64,000 nucleotides of DNA, from contig CM076267.1 of the NCBI GenBank assembly GCA_038380795.1, positions 13,809,501-13,873,500 of the forward strand, read 5' to 3'. The stretch comes from Pyrocephalus nanus (taxonomy: Eukaryota; Chordata; Aves; Passeriformes; Tyrannidae). Positions 48,701-63,074 of this stretch are shown here, in pieces; position 1 is the first letter of the stretch, and every line of letters begins with the position of its first letter. The position numbers and the translations under genes were made by a program. The notes under the pieces were generated by a model. The model had not been told where the DNA came from and made no database searches. It saw only the letters and a list, made by a program, of their open reading frames with translations.

Positions 48701-51700
48701 CATGCTGCAAAAGTCAGGTGGTACAGGAAAGCTGATATATCCCTGTCCCAGGAGCAAATGCACAGACTAGAAAAGAATTTTATCTTTGACCTGGAGAATG
48801 CCTTTTACTTTGCAGTCAGACCACTAGGAAACTCCAGCTAGACATCCAAAAACTTGAAACTTCCCTTTGCCAGTGCTGAATAATGACCATCTCCCTGGCC
48901 TGTCTCATGCCCTGTACTCATTCATTTATAGGCAGTACATTAATTCAGTATATTCTGTGATTGTGGTCTCTCACATGTGTTTTCAGTGAATAGCATAACT
49001 GATTCCATGACACAAAGGCAATCCCTGGTCAGTTTTGTCTGGATCTCACCACAAAGCTTCTGAAAACTTTCTGTCATTTGAAGCTTTTGCGCATTTCTGA
49101 CCTCCCTCCCTCTTTCAAGAAAAAACATCACATCCTAAAGCTTACTGAACCACAGCTGTGATCCTTGTGAGCAGTCAGAGACATCCCATTTGAGCACAAC
49201 TGAGTTTTCCCTTTAGGACCAGGATTAGGCTTTGCTGGGAAAAGAGCTCAGTACCTTAAAAAGGATGTGTGGTTTTCTCTGCTTCCCACACTGTTTATGA
49301 TGGCCTGCCTGGCATCTGGCTGTAGCTTAGAATTTCAAATTTGTTTTTCCTCCAGGGAGCCAGAGTACTAATCTACAGTAACACAGGCTGTAGGAATCTA
49401 ATCATTGTACCATGACCCCAAATGATCTTGTTATGCATTCAGCTTCTGCCCAGTCTATCTTGTGGATTGACAAAAGTTTCTGCAGTCTGGAGATAAGGAA
49501 TGTGGTCGCATCCATTTATTCTTACTTTACTAGCCTGGAGACAGCAATATATTCCAGTCATTCAGTTGAGAGACTTGCTGATGAGCACGTGGGAATAAAT
49601 GGGAACCAGTGAATTGTGTGCAAAGCCACATTGTGGCTTTAGTGAAGAGTAAAGCACACCTCTAGAGACGTTCTGCTGACAGAATCGTAAAGGTGAAGAT
49701 GGGAGCATCAAGTTTCTTGGGACAAGATATTTGGAGTTAAATAACAAATGGCAGTACCATCACTCTCAGGAAGATTTTGAGTCAGATGTGAAAAAATTTC
49801 CTGAAAGTAAAAAAATCGTTTACCCACCATTCTCCTTCCCTTATCCCATGGTAGTTTCTTCCTGTAGACAGAGGAAACAAATGAGTTGTGGGGAAAACAG
49901 AAGCTGCCTGCCATAACATCACTGCCCTCCCTAAAATGGGTCTGCAGTGAATAATAACATGTTAAGACACATGCTTTCAGCTCGCTGGCATCTCTATTCC
50001 AAATTACCACCTGTGCAACTGAACAACTCCATGCTCAGCTCCTAAAAGTGACAGAAAGTGGTGTCACTCATTTAATGCTATCTGAATGTATGTCTTTCCA
50101 GTATCATAGCAAGTCTTTTCCTATCAGCACAGCACACTTTTCCTATTCTCACAGTAAGGTCTGTTTAGGTAATTTCCAAAGTCACAGCAGGTGGCCAGTT
50201 TCCCTTTGGACTTCCCAGTACATTTTCATGCTGCTTCCCAAATGACTCCTGACTGCACTCTCTGCCTTTTCCATCCACAATTTTCTCAGGAAAGCAAATC
50301 ATCTGCCCTGGCCCATATATATCCCCTCCTTATCCTATCTGCCCACAGATCTGCTAGGATACAGTAAAAAAACAAGTAGGTGAAGCAGTCTTCAGCGTCA
50401 CCAAGGTACTCCAGGTAATCTGTCGTATCTTCAGGAGACAAGCCTAATACTGGATGAACTGAGTTACTTTGATTCTAGGTTGGTGCACTGCCAGTGAAAT
50501 AATTATCATTTAAAGGTTAATTAAAAAATCTGCCTTTGCAGGTTGTGAGGAAGGCACTTAACAGCAGGAACTGAACTCAGGAGTTGTCGGTTTGTGTGCA
50601 TAATACATAACGTTACAGGCACTAAAGTGCATACATCTTCCAGCCTCACTTTGATCTCACTCACAGTAAATGCCATCCATCCCTGGATTTGGTGGAGCTG
50701 TTCTGAATTCACATGTTATGCAGTACAGTAGGCCCAGGAAATAAAAAATGCTTTGAAGAAATCCATTTCTTCATGTCTTTTTTTCTGCAGCCCCACACAC
50801 AGCCTGCTCCTAACACATAAAGAGTTACACATTTAAGACTCACCAAACTTACTAGTCAATGAGCACTGAAAAATGTATTTCTTGAAGGTGTTCAGCTCTC
50901 AAGACCCAGTCAATGACTGGAGGAATGGCCTATTACATCTCAGAATAATGTTGTTTACCCAGTCACTGCTGCAAATGGTAAAGCTCATTCCCAAGCCAGT
51001 CACAGCTGAGTCTTCAGCCTTCAATGCCATGTTGAAGCTGTACTGCCTGCCCACAGTTCTTCATTTTACTCCCCTACTGACATACATCAGTTTTGCTGCA
51101 GCTCTTTGGAATGACTGTCTACACTACATCAAGAAGGACATCATTTTTCAAAGAATATTTTTGGCCTCAATATAGCACCTACAAAACCTCAAATCCCAAA
51201 TCCATGTTGGACCCAAAGCTTCACTCCATCCTCATTACCTAGATATACTTTAAGCATTTTGTCCCTTTTGTTTTGACATGTTCTATTAGAACAATCAAAT
51301 ATCTATGATGATCATGGTTATTTTAGTTCACATAGTTTGTGCACTACCAAGAGTGATTTATGTGGCTGCCTCTGTTTTCTTTTGTTTTTCTTAAAAGCTA
51401 TTGGTTTCATGAAAGAGATATAATGATGACAGAGGCACCCATCATTTCTTCCTTATTTTCGTCAAGATTAAAGTAAAATCATTTTAGGATGTGAATGTAT
51501 TTCACACTGAGAGCACGGAACAAGCTACTGAAAATTCAGAATATGACAAACATGCCAAGGGTGGAAGGAGAGATTCAATTGACATCTTGAGTGTTGGAAT
51601 AAGGGCTTGCCTGAGTAGTCAACATCCATTTCATCCCTAAAAATGCCCACCTCTACCATGCTTTTCTACCAGCTCTTCCCAGTGTACCTCTTGTGCCAGC

Positions 51701-52997
51701 ACACACACGCACATAAAGTATCATTCAAGGCTTTTGACAATGATGCTTTAAACAAGAGATGGGAGCTGACATGCAGGTGCATATTTTTGCATCAGATGCC
51801 AGTGCCACCCCTCCCAACGATGGTGGCTTGTAAATAGGAAATAAATAGCTGAAAATGCTGTGAAACAGGGCAAGATGAATAATCTCAACATGCAGCCTGT
51901 GTGTGAAAAGGAGAAGGGGGGCTGTCAAGAAAGCAGAGTTGTTAAGGGATAAGGGAAATAATGTCAGTTAAGAGAAGAAAAATTAAATTAAGGGAATCCC
52001 AAGAGTCAATATGAAATAAGGGAAGAAGGGAGAAAAAGCAGTAGGCAAGGACAGGTCCCAAAACAAATTGAAAATGCAGAGACAACTTCTACGAGGTCCA
52101 CGTTCCCAGGGCAGCCACTCAGGGCTTTTCCCTGTTTAACTTCCACTCTGTGTCCTTCGGTTTGGTTTTCTTTGCACACACTTCATTTGATCTCCAGAAT
52201 GCTGAAGGTGAGAACTTTTAAAAAAGAAAGTGTTGCCAATTTAGAAACAAAGCAGTGACTCTAATGAGCTACCTGAGATATATTTTTGCAAAGTCAAACC
52301 TCAAAAGGTTTTATTTATGTGATGAAGAGCAGACAGATGTGAAACAGGAAAAGTCATAAACAACAGCAACAACAAGAAAGCCATTTAGATGGAACCACAT
52401 ATTAAAAAAAAAAAAGTGGTATAATTAGATATATATTTTTAAAAACAGGACAGCCTGTATTTTTCTGATAAATACCTACTGTCTATTGGGAAAGGCTTTC
52501 CTGTAACAGCTACCTAGTATTTCCTTATTCTTTTTTTCCTACAGGGAAGCAGCATTAAGCGTGTGATGCCCTTATGTTTAGCAAACATTTAACCAATACT
52601 TGTTTAATCATTTAAGAAAAAGCATCATAAATAAAATGCTTTGTGTATGAGATTCGCCAGGGAGTAATTAGAACTCTTAATGCCTACAGAATAAATATGG
52701 CATCCTCCTGTTTCAGAATCACTCTAACTCTCCCACAGAGCAGAAATAAAGAGGAAGCAATTAAACAGGGAAAAAAAAATTTTTGCAAAAAAAGGTACAT
52801 TGAGGGGAAACAGTCCTGAAGTTCAGTCAAGAAATTTCGTTATTCTTTGGGACTCTGAGATTCCCTAATGAGCAATAGACCTTTTAACATAATTGATCTT
52901 ACTTCAGTTAAAGTATTCCACTTGGACATCTTTTGACAATAAACAGATTCAGCTTTGATTTGCCAGAATTATCTCAGCTGGTTTAAGAAAATTGGGG
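45732..52997. other. 7.3 kb of unique AT-rich noncoding sequence
   Basis: I recognise no gene, RNA or family repeat. Short simple tracts include (TTG)n near 48337-48352 and T/TTTTA-rich sequence at about 48008-48038. Frames do not exceed about 110 codons and show no domain. Confidence 0.5.
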
Positions 52998-53023
52998 AAA
53001 AAAAAAAAAAAAAAAAAAAAAAA
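52998..53023 (+). repeat. Poly-A tract (26 A)
   Basis: Twenty-six consecutive A follow ATTGGGG. No recognisable SINE, LINE or processed-gene body lies upstream, so I call it a homopolymer only. Confidence 0.9.
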
Positions 53024-56000
53024 GAAGGAAAGATATGACACTGAAGGAAAAGCACTTCCAGCATGTCCATAAGGGTTTGGTTGGTTGTTGCCATGAGAGT
53101 CTTGGTGTGTAATCAATTGGGTACTCAGCAGAAGACACTGGAGAAAACACCAAGCTAGGAAGCAGAGATAGGATTGCCTGGGACTTAAACATGGAGAAAA
53201 CTGAGTAATTCCAGTTTCATTCACCATGAATAGTGATGTAATTTGTTGTCTCTTGTTGGTTTTAAAAGAGAAATTTAACAAGATCAGATGGAATGTTCAA
53301 TAAAAACAAAACCATCCACATTTCATCTGTAAATGGGCACCAAAGTGTCTGGGTAATTTTCCCAGATTGTTCTCTCTTATTTCATGAAATGCAACCAGAA
53401 AGGCAAGCTTCACAGATAGCATAATTTTCAAAAGTCATAATTGACATTCTCCCAGAATTTTTAAATGTAATTTTGGACAAAGAGAGAGTATTGTTTCACA
53501 GGTCACAGAATGAAATGCCCTTCTCACACCATTGTGAGAATCCATTTCAGATCTCCTTGCCAGTGTGACGAAGAAATATTTCATACACAACACATCCTAT
53601 GCATCACCACAACAGACCATGAGGCAGTTATGCAAACAGATGATGGGCTGTTACCATACATTTCTATCTTTACAAATAATTCAAGGAGTGACGGCTTTGA
53701 AGTTGTAGACATAGCATCAAAATATATCATAGAAAAACTATAGCATTTGTCAGTCAACATATTACATGTTTGTAATATTTATGTTAAAATACAAACAAAA
53801 AAGACTGTCTGAATGCAAATATATTCTTTTTGTAGATGGAATAGAATGGACAACCTAGTTTTTTTCTTTAAAAATAGATAACACCAGATGCTTCTAAAGG
53901 GATCAGCAGTATAACCCTTTTCAAGAAATAATCTTGAAAATTTCTCTCAGCTCAAGCTAGGAGAAACAAGCTTGTCACACACCTGTAAACAAAGCCATCT
54001 GGTTCAGAAGAGGCTCAGTGTGTTTCTTCTTTTTTGAAGAAAATGGGATATATTTGATCTCCAACCATGTATGGGGTTAGTTGATTAAAAAATAATAAAA
54101 AAAAAAGGATGCAGAGAACCACTGGTAAGGGGTTTTCTACCTGTTGCAACCACAGCCAAATCACTTCATGTCTTTGTTTCTCAGTTTTGCAGTGGCACAA
54201 GACTGCTGTGAGGTTAAAGCTCTTAAAAATCTAAACTCCTGCTTGTTTGCTAAAGCAGACCTCCATATTCTTCCAGAGCTTTTAACAAACCCTTTACCAT
54301 TGTTTAGGGGATGAGCAGGAGATAAGATGACATGAACGTCTTGACTTTTCAAATAATTTACCTTCTGTCCTGCAGCCTGATAAGATTTTTTTGATCCTCC
54401 CATTCCAAACATTTAATTTGATGCGTCTACCTGTTCTTTATATTGGTGAAATCAAAAGGAGTTTCAAAGGAAAAAGGAGAAAACAAACAGAATAAAGTCT
54501 TCCAATCATCCTTCCTACTTTGTAGGAATTTAATTTGTGACTAAACCTGGTGATATCGTCACTAAAGAAAATACAAAATAATACCTTCTCCTTTTATCTG
54601 TGGTGAGACAGAGTGTGGTCTCTGTATCAGGGAGGTTATTTTCTTCAAGTAATCCCTTCACACGGATTCAGCAGACTTCAACGATATAGTGTTTCCATTT
54701 TTTCATCTCTAACTAAGCAGAGACTGAACCAAGCTAATGTGCAGTGCTCTGTACTGATGTTAATTTTCAGATCTGGTCTAAGAATGAATGGTTCATTAAA
54801 AGGGTTCATTAACTAATTACTGCTGTGCTTTCATATAATGCAATGCAGAAAATTGAAAGGATCTATCTACCTTGTTTAATATAATAATTTACATTCCAGA
54901 AGTAACAAACTTCATGTCATTTAAACTCACAGATAATTTAAATTTAGGAGAAGCTGCAAGCACCACTCAAGAAAGAAATAGCAAAGGGTTCTGTGAAGAA
55001 GAGCAAAATAAAATACAAATGTATTCAGCCCAAAAAATAATGTCAAATGCTTATAATACTCAGAGGAAATTTATCCAACATGTAAATAGACATAAGGAAG
55101 GAACAATAGGAGTATTCAACATTACAGGAGGGTGACCATCTAGCTGAAGCCATAACCCTATATTGGTGCATTGTTTGGATTCAGGGAAACGACACTGTGC
55201 AGAGCATTGTACAAATGCTTTCCACAAAAACCAGCACCTTGCACTTAACCACCTGCCCCATTCCACTCTCCTCCTTCTCCCTTTCTTTACTCCTCTACTG
55301 TTTACTTATTTTCTCTATTTCATCCTTATAACCTCACACCCAGCAGTGCTATGTCTACTGAGAGCAGCCTGGCAACAAGACAGCTTAGAAAATTGCAGAC
55401 CCAGCTGGTGACCCAGTAAAACATTTGGTATCTGGGAATCAGTGTGAACTTTAAGTCAATAAACTACAATCACAAGAGAAATTGGATTATAACACACACA
55501 CATGCAGCCACAAATATTGTAGAATTTAGGGGTTTTTTTTCCTTTTACAGGAAAGGAATGTGATATGGAAGGATTAAGGGAAGGAATGTGAACATTTGCA
55601 ATAGTATTTTTTGTGTATTTTCCCCATTTTGAGCTTCAAAGCTACTATTGTGAATAGTTTTGAACATCTCAATCCTGCATCCTAACTCACTATTTTCTTT
55701 TTTTTTTTTTTTTTTTTTAAAAGGAAATGAAAGAAGAAAATTAATTTCACAGGTTGATGATTTGACATCAGCTCCATCCCTCCCTCTCTACTCTGGCATG
55801 CTGCTTTAACAGCTAAAACATTTTTGAGCACCTTGTGGTCAAGGTATCCAGGAACCAGAACCAATTGCTCAGCCCTGTTTCCTCTGAAAATGTTACCAAT
55901 ATTGTCTGTATATGCGTTTCTCAAACCGCTTTTTTTATCTCTTTGGCAACTATCAATCAGATTTGACAGCAGGAGTTCTGATATGAAAATAAACACTAAC

Positions 56001-59000
56001 AAGTTAAAGGAGAAAGAATTCTACCATTATCTCACAAGAATAAAATCCAAAACCATAAAAAGTCTCAACCCCTCAAAACTGCACTGGTAATTCAAACATT
56101 AATAGTTGACAGCTGGAGAGAAAAACAAATGTTGAAAATAGCCCATGTGCAGAAAAATAGTTAATTAGAGCTCAAGACTTAGTAGGATCTAGAAAAGTTG
56201 TACACCAGAACCAAATACACAGAAATCTGCCTTTATTATTTCTTCCCCTTGCTTGGCATACTTGGCAGCTTTGAGATCTGCACTAAGTTCAAGCTTCTTT
56301 GGGCTCATCATCTCTGCTGGGCTGGCCCAAAGTCACTGTTCAAGCTTCATCAGCTTGAAGAAGTTCATTGTTTCTCACTACAAATAGATACAGAGCATTT
56401 TGTTTCACATGTTGACAAGAAAAAAAAAAAAAAAAAAAAAAAGAGAAAAGAAACATCTCAAGCAGTTATTTTTAAGAATATTTTTGCTTTGCTCTAAAAT
56501 GTGGACAAGTATGTAGCTCAGATCCTATAGATTTTGCAGTCAAAAGTAGGAGTCTTAGCATTTAATTAACTTCGAAGAGGTCTTTACATATTACTGCTAC
56601 AGCTGTTTATTACACTGAAGCCCTCAGATCTTCTGTAGGCATTAATTTTTCAGTAACCTCTTACTCATCAAGCAGAATATTTTCCTAATCAGAATGTGGA
56701 GTTCTCTGGGCTATACCTTTCTTTCTTGGACTTGTGATGCAACCTATACTCTGCTGAGAAAATTTCTCTCACTTCCCTCATGAGTGTGGATGATATGTTC
56801 AATACTGAATGAAAAAAATTAACATGGGAGCGGGAGTGTCGTATCTCCAGCTTCAGGGACTCCTGACTACGGCACAATTTCATCAGCTGAGCTGGTGATT
56901 CCTTCATACTCTTCAGTCACAGGGATTTTCTCAAAGCTAACTCAATAGCTAAATATTTTAGTGGCATATTTTTTGGTCCAAAAATGACACAGAAAAGGCA
57001 ATAATAATCCACTGTTACAAAAAAAAAAAAAAAAAAAAAAAGGTACATTTTTTTGCCATCTGAGCTGTGATTTTCTTGCCCATATCCACCTTGCATTTTC
57101 AGTATCCTTCCAACAAATGATTTCCCAAATGGAGCTTTTACGAATGGTGTAATTCTGGAAACACAGCCATAAATATTTTTTTCATGACAAAGACATCAGA
57201 GTGCAACGATGTCAATTCCATTTATTTCATTTTGAGAGATAACTGATTACGCCACCATCCTTTGAAATTAAATATCTCAATATAGTTTCAGAGGGTGGCC
57301 CCTTTCCAGCCTGGAAAAAGCTTTGCATGCCACCATTGACACCTGTAGGTGGAAAGTATGAAAGATAATCACATCCTTATTAATCAGTTGTATTTTGTCA
57401 CTGCAAATAGGCTAGCTTTCAGCACAAGTTTATTTTGGCTCTGTTTTGTGTGTGTTTGGGAGGAGGGCTTGTGGTGGTTTTCTTTTTTGCTTTTCTCTCT
57501 TTTTTTATTTTCAAGACAGCAAGAAAATACAAATCCTCATTGCATTCTGAGTAGCCCTTAGTGAGAGACAGAAAAAGAGAAACAACTTTTAGCAAGAAGA
57601 TTACACTGTAGCAAATCCCACGGAGTGTAATAATTCTTGAGATCCTTGGCTACCCAGCACAACAAATTAGAGCTTGGAACCCCTGAAAGCTCTTTAACCC
57701 CAGTCAGGTTTGGGGACAGGGGCTGCTATAGACAATTTTTGAATAGAAATAACCAGCTACACTGTGACATTCATTGAATGATTCCTATGCTTGTTTTGAT
57801 TGCTGCACCAGCATATAATTTGGGGAAAATGGCTTTCATTTGTTTTACCCACCCAAAAATTTTAGAAATGTTAAGAATAGCAAACCGTTAAATTTTCAAA
57901 TCTCTTGATAAAGGACTGCAGAATTGCTATATGACATATCCAGCACAATATTCATTTTCAGACAAGTCATCTCCCTAGATGAAAATACAATTCTGAATGG
58001 CACGTTCTGCTGGGCATGATTTATCCAAGTCCTCATCTGAAGCCACGCCCTTGAGTATGGTTCTTTCCTCAGCTCCATTTAATGTACCTTTGTAACTCAG
58101 ACAAAGAGACGTGAGAATGATCATTTAAGTTTGGTCTTTAGTACCCATAATATGTTGCTTTAGCACCTCTTTAGAACCAGTGACTTCTGCCTGAAGAATG
58201 AGACTGTTTATAAATAATTCAAAGTGGTGAAGCTCCCACCATCCCCTCTCAGAAGGTTCATCCAGTAGTGACTCTGACAGGCTTCAGTGTAAAGAAGAGT
58301 AATTGGAGGTACCAAAACAAAGTGTATCGTCCATTACCTGAAAGTGAATCCTCCTCTAATCCATTATAAGTGCTTTTTCTATTTATGCATACCAAATAAA
58401 GACTGTATCCTTTGCTCTAAGCTTTTCAGGGTGTCTGATCCAAATCGATAGGTTTAGCAGAGTATTTCAACCGTTTGCCTCCAAATTTCATGGTACAATG
58501 AGGAAATTTGGATACGGAACATATTCCAGACAAAATCTGCACATTTATCTATAAGACTGCATCAAAAGATATGACAATGTTGCCAAAATTATATAAGCCA
58601 TGTGGGTTTTCTACCTCTTAATCATTCTTTTATGTACCTCAAAGGATCAGAACATAAAGTTAAGTAAATAACAGTCCAAAGTCATCACAGTGATCAAAAC
58701 TCTCAAGTTCAAAATACGAGCCCAGGATGTGATTCCCAGAAGTGCTGAACTTTGCTTCAACTGCCTTATCACCAGCAAACTGGGAAATGTATTTATTTTT
58801 ATCCTAAAGGAAATACTTGCCTTTCCAGAGCAAAAATGCCTGCATCACACTCCAGGTGCATGTTTTGAACTTTACCTCCTTGCTTGTGGACCGATAGTAA
58901 AATGATTCCAAGAAAACAAACCAACAGAACACATCAAACTCTGCAAAATTAAACGAACATCCTGGAAATTAAGGTCAAATCCCATTTTGGGTCCCTCTTT

Positions 59001-61202
59001 TTCATGGTAGAAGAGATTAAATTCTTTAATTTTAAAATGTCTGACTGCCAGAAGGTTTAAAAACTCCAAACATAATAAGTAGAGAGGGCATTAACTGCTT
59101 AATAAAAGCTTTAGCATTCCTTCCTTCATCTGTTAAAGAAACATCCCATTTCCATACATTATTTATTGTGCTGCTATTTTCTTGAGCAGCTTAAATTTGC
59201 TATCATTTCCTTCTTTATTCAAAGTGATTTTTAGTGCTAGTAAACTACCCCTCTTGACAGTGCTGCCAGGCCTATTTGTAGAGAGACCTCAGGACCCAGA
59301 GCTCTGAATTAGAAGAAGCAAGGAAGACTGGGAGGCAGCATCACACCACACATCCCTCCAGTGCCGCACAGGTTGCAGCTTTGCCTGGTGTCCTGGGGGA
59401 ATGGACATGACAAACCACAGGATCTTTTGGGTCTTCCATTTCCTAGCAAGTTATCGTGGTGCATTGAATTGTGGGCCTTGTCAATCAGCCTCCCTCTGAC
59501 AGAGAATGAATGGAGTGGAAGGCAATTGTTCCCATATATAAATTTTAATACATTGTTTTTTTCAGTCCCTTTGCAGGCTATTGCAGTAAGAATGAGATCT
59601 GCAGTTCTGCTTCTCCCCCATACAGCAAGGATCCTGAAAACTTCACCTGATTATACACATTTATGTAGCTTACAGAGGAAGACTATCAATGGGAAGGCTA
59701 ATCTTGTCAAATTTTGAGGTGTCCACTCTGCACTCTGATTCTCTGAAGTCAGAGAAGACGGTTGAGGAGCTGCAAACCAATTATTTTACCCAAGTTAAGT
59801 TTCAACAATGTGGCAATTCTCCCCTCTACCCCACTTATTTCACTAGCAGAGCTGGTGACTGGTTTTGAAAGCAGTATGCAGCAGGCAGTCATACTCATTT
59901 ATCAGCTTTAGATCTTACAAACATGAATGAGAGAAAAAAAAAAAAAAAGAAAAAGCAAAACATTTTAGTCTAAGCCACAAAGAAAAAGCAAATAAGGTCA
60001 TTAATTTTTTACAGAATCACATGCACTCAATTATCTTGCTTTTGTACAGGAAGAAGGAGTTTCTGTATGAATTGATTTGAGGTGGCTTCTAGGACAGAAA
60101 AGGAAAGGATCTCAAACTTGGTTGTTTCCCACCAGTTCCCCCTGCATCCCCCGCCCACTTATGCACTTAATACTCTGCTGCAAAGAATTTTAATAGTGAA
60201 GGGTCTGCAGTGCTAATACTGATAACTGTATAGTGCTGTGCCTTTTTGTCAGTTTAATGATTATGTACATGAGAAAAATTGTTGCCTTCCTTCAGAGGCT
60301 GATGAGCTCTTCAGCGCATTATTACCAGAATAAATGTGAAAAGTAAAGTAAGAATTTTCAGTGGAGGGAGTAATTAAGCAACCTCACCACTGAATTTTAA
60401 TTAGTGATACAAGGACTATTTCATTGCTCAGCTCTAAATGTGCTTTCTGATGAGGGCATAATACCTAAATACATCTTCTGTAGTGTTCCTTTTGGAAGAC
60501 AGGGGAAGAGCTCAGGTTTGAAGCAATAGGACCATTCCCTCCAAGTTAAAGGCCTGCCCAGCACTAGGGGACTCTCAGCAGTAGCATTATCAGGTCATAC
60601 TGCCTTTTAGGTTTTTTCTTAATAAGAAAGAGCGCAAAAGGGAGTGTTATGTCTGGATCTGACTCTGTGAGGGCTTCAGAGTCATGCAAAGGTGATAGTC
60701 TGAATGATTTAGAAGAAGTGTCGAGTCCAGGTTGAGATTTTTGTATGTGCTGGTGTATCTTAGTAAAATATGCAAAAAGGAGTGCTCTTGAGGGGTGCCA
60801 AAGCAGCAGGAGCACTCAAAAGCTTTGGTGGAGCAGAAGTTTGAAGGAGATGTTCCAGATTTACCAAAGATAGAAGAAGAATTGATTAAATTTAAAAATA
60901 TAGACCAATAAGGAGGAAAAACTGGATAAAATTCTAAGGTGCAGACTTAAATACTGGTGGTTATTAATGGTACTGTTTAAATTGTGATAGACTGACTGAC
61001 CATCACTTAAATTTCAAAAATATGTCTAGATTGTCTTCCAAGAAGGTTGAAGAGAAGCTATAGGTTTACTGGAGGAAAATTAACTAAGGAATACCATTAG
61101 TATTATAGAGGTAGGAGTGAAAGTAAATGATAAAAAAAGGTCTTTCCTTACCCTTGTACCCTCAGAAATTCAGAGTTCAAAAAGTAATCTTAGATTAAGC
61201 CT
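53024..61202. other. 8.2 kb of unique AT-rich noncoding sequence with long A/T runs
   Basis: No gene or family repeat recognised. Long homopolymers lie at 55698-55718 (21 T), 56420-56442 (23 A) and 57019-57041 (23 A). A shorter A run lies at about 59934-59948. A near-repeat GGAAAGGAATGTGA / GGGAAGGAATGTGA occurs at about 55550-55592. Open frames reach 118 codons (59361-59717) without recognisable domains. Confidence 0.5.
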
Positions 61203-61222
61203 ATAATAATAATAATAATAAT
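61203..61222. repeat. (ATA)n trinucleotide microsatellite
   Basis: About six and a half ATA/TAA units lie between CCT and TGCC. Confidence 0.85.
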
Positions 61223-61957
61223 GCCTTTTTATGCCGAGATTTGAACTGCTCTGAAGACTAGATACTTCCAACATTTTCTTAATTATTTTGCTGTCAACAG
61301 AAAGCAAGGCTGACTGTCTGACTGACTGTTATAACCCAGTCGGTACCAAAATTTTTGTCCCACAGATCAGTGCAAAACTTCAAAATTTTTTAAAAAAACC
61401 CACCTTGTCCCCATTTTTTAATCACTCTTTTATTCAAAATATCCTCACAATAATATTGCAGGTGTAATGTGTAATTTTATCATGACCCCAGAGATGCATG
61501 TGCATTCCCTGTGCCCCATGTCTGGCAAACACTGCTATTGTTGTCTTGTACTTTTTGTACTGGTATCCTACTGATTTATAATCTCATTGCATCCTTTGTT
61601 ATGTGGAGAGCATTTTCAATGTGCAACAATCTTAAAGGAATTGCTTAAGGAAATTCCAAATACTGTTTCACAGCCTTGCAGTCACCTAACTGGGATTTGT
61701 GTGTAACCAAACATATGTTACTATGATTGTATATACATGTATGAATGCAAAACCACGATAAGGCACAGTACTAATGGACACAAGACCATAGGCTGCAGCA
61801 TTAATATGCAAAAGCCATTAAGTTCCTGAACACACTGGTATGATGAAACTCTTAATAGGATGTAGACTGCTGAATTAATAACATTCATCGTGATTATAGT
61901 GAGGTGCCAAGACTAATTGGAAAAGGTATTTGATCATAAAAATAACTATCAGGAATC
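61223..61957. other. Unique AT-rich noncoding sequence
   Basis: A short GACTGACTG motif near 61311-61327 is the only simple repeat noticed. Confidence 0.5.
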
Positions 61958-62018
61958 TTTTTTCTATTTTTTTTCCATAATGAATTTTTTTTTTCTATTT
62001 TTTTTCCATAATGAATTT
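61958..62018. repeat. 31-bp tandem duplication (two copies)
   Basis: CTATTTTTTTTCCATAATGA starts at 61964 and again at 61995, so the period is 31 bases. The copies differ only in T-run length at the edges. This looks like a recent slippage-type duplication. Confidence 0.85.
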
Positions 62019-62590
62019 AAATGTTCAATGAATAGAGAGAGAAAGCAGGGGAGGTTAAAAAAATTATGCCAGGTATTGTGTATGTTAGAAACACAAGTGA
62101 AATTAATTGTACATTTATTTCAACAAATTTGTTTTGTCAAAGATCTGTTTTTAAAGTCCCAGTCTACATCAATCTTTGTATAAGAACAGCACTCTTAATA
62201 GAGTTATGTACCTGAGCAAACCTATTCAGAGGTGCTTCACCTCTACAGTTGGTATGCATGTAAGGAAAAAACAGGCAATTAAACTCTACATCAGAGTGAA
62301 TTCTCTGTTCTCCCAGCTTCTTACTAGCTTGCAACTTACCTGCCTCTCAAATGCATGCCCGTGGAAGTACACACCAATAGATTTTCTTGTTGTTAATAGA
62401 ACTGGCAATGTGAAACATGCTCCTGATTTCATATATATGATGGCTAACAGTGTCAAAAATACTCACAAACATAAAAGACCAGAGTAACAGTAGCAATGCT
62501 GGGCTGTTCTCAGTCTAAGTGTTTAATGTTTTAAACTGCTAAATAAAGGAAGTCAAAATATTAAATTAATTTCAACAGGTTTTCCCTTTA
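62019..62590. other. Unique AT-rich noncoding sequence
   Basis: Nothing recognised. A 103-codon plus-strand frame (62176-62487) lacks any known domain. Confidence 0.45.
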
Positions 62591-62759
62591 TTTGGGTGTT
62601 GGGGGTTTTTTTGAGGGGGTTTTGGTGGGTTTTGTGGGGGGTGAGTTTTTTTGGTTGATTGTTTGGCTGGTTTTGTTTTGATTTTTGTTGTGTTTTGGTG
62701 TTATTTTATTTAATTTTTTTTAATTTTTTTTTCTTTTTTCTTTTTTTTTTTTTTTTTAT
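62591..62759 (+). repeat. G/T-only tract, quadruplex-capable, grading into poly-T
   Basis: Nearly 170 bases consist of G and T with only a handful of A and C. The left part carries five G runs of three or more (62594-62596, 62601-62605, 62615-62619, 62627-62629, 62636-62641) with short loops, a canonical G-quadruplex arrangement on the plus strand. The right part is T-rich with 8-18-base T runs. Confidence 0.85.
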
Positions 62760-63074
62760 GTAGAGGAAATTGTCTTGAATTCTCCTTTCCTAAAAGGTGA
62801 CTTTCTGGAACAGGTCTTGAAAGTAACTGCATGGTGGAAAATTCCTTGTAAACATTATTAGTTGTGATATATATGGGATTGTTTAGTTCTTCTTCAATGG
62901 GCAGCCAGATTGGAGTACTTCATAGACACTTTTATAAAAGGTACCTCTACGGCATAAAGAAAATCATCTTCCTAACCTGTGCTGACTGAAGGATTAGTCA
63001 TGAAAACTAAGAAGCTGAACATTTTAAGAGAGATTTGTCTAATATGTAACTAGTTCGAATGATTCACATAAAAG

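Noticed and set aside
62594..62641. Possible interstitial telomeric sequence
   Set aside because: The G runs are irregular and separated by variable T stretches; there is no TTAGGG periodicity.
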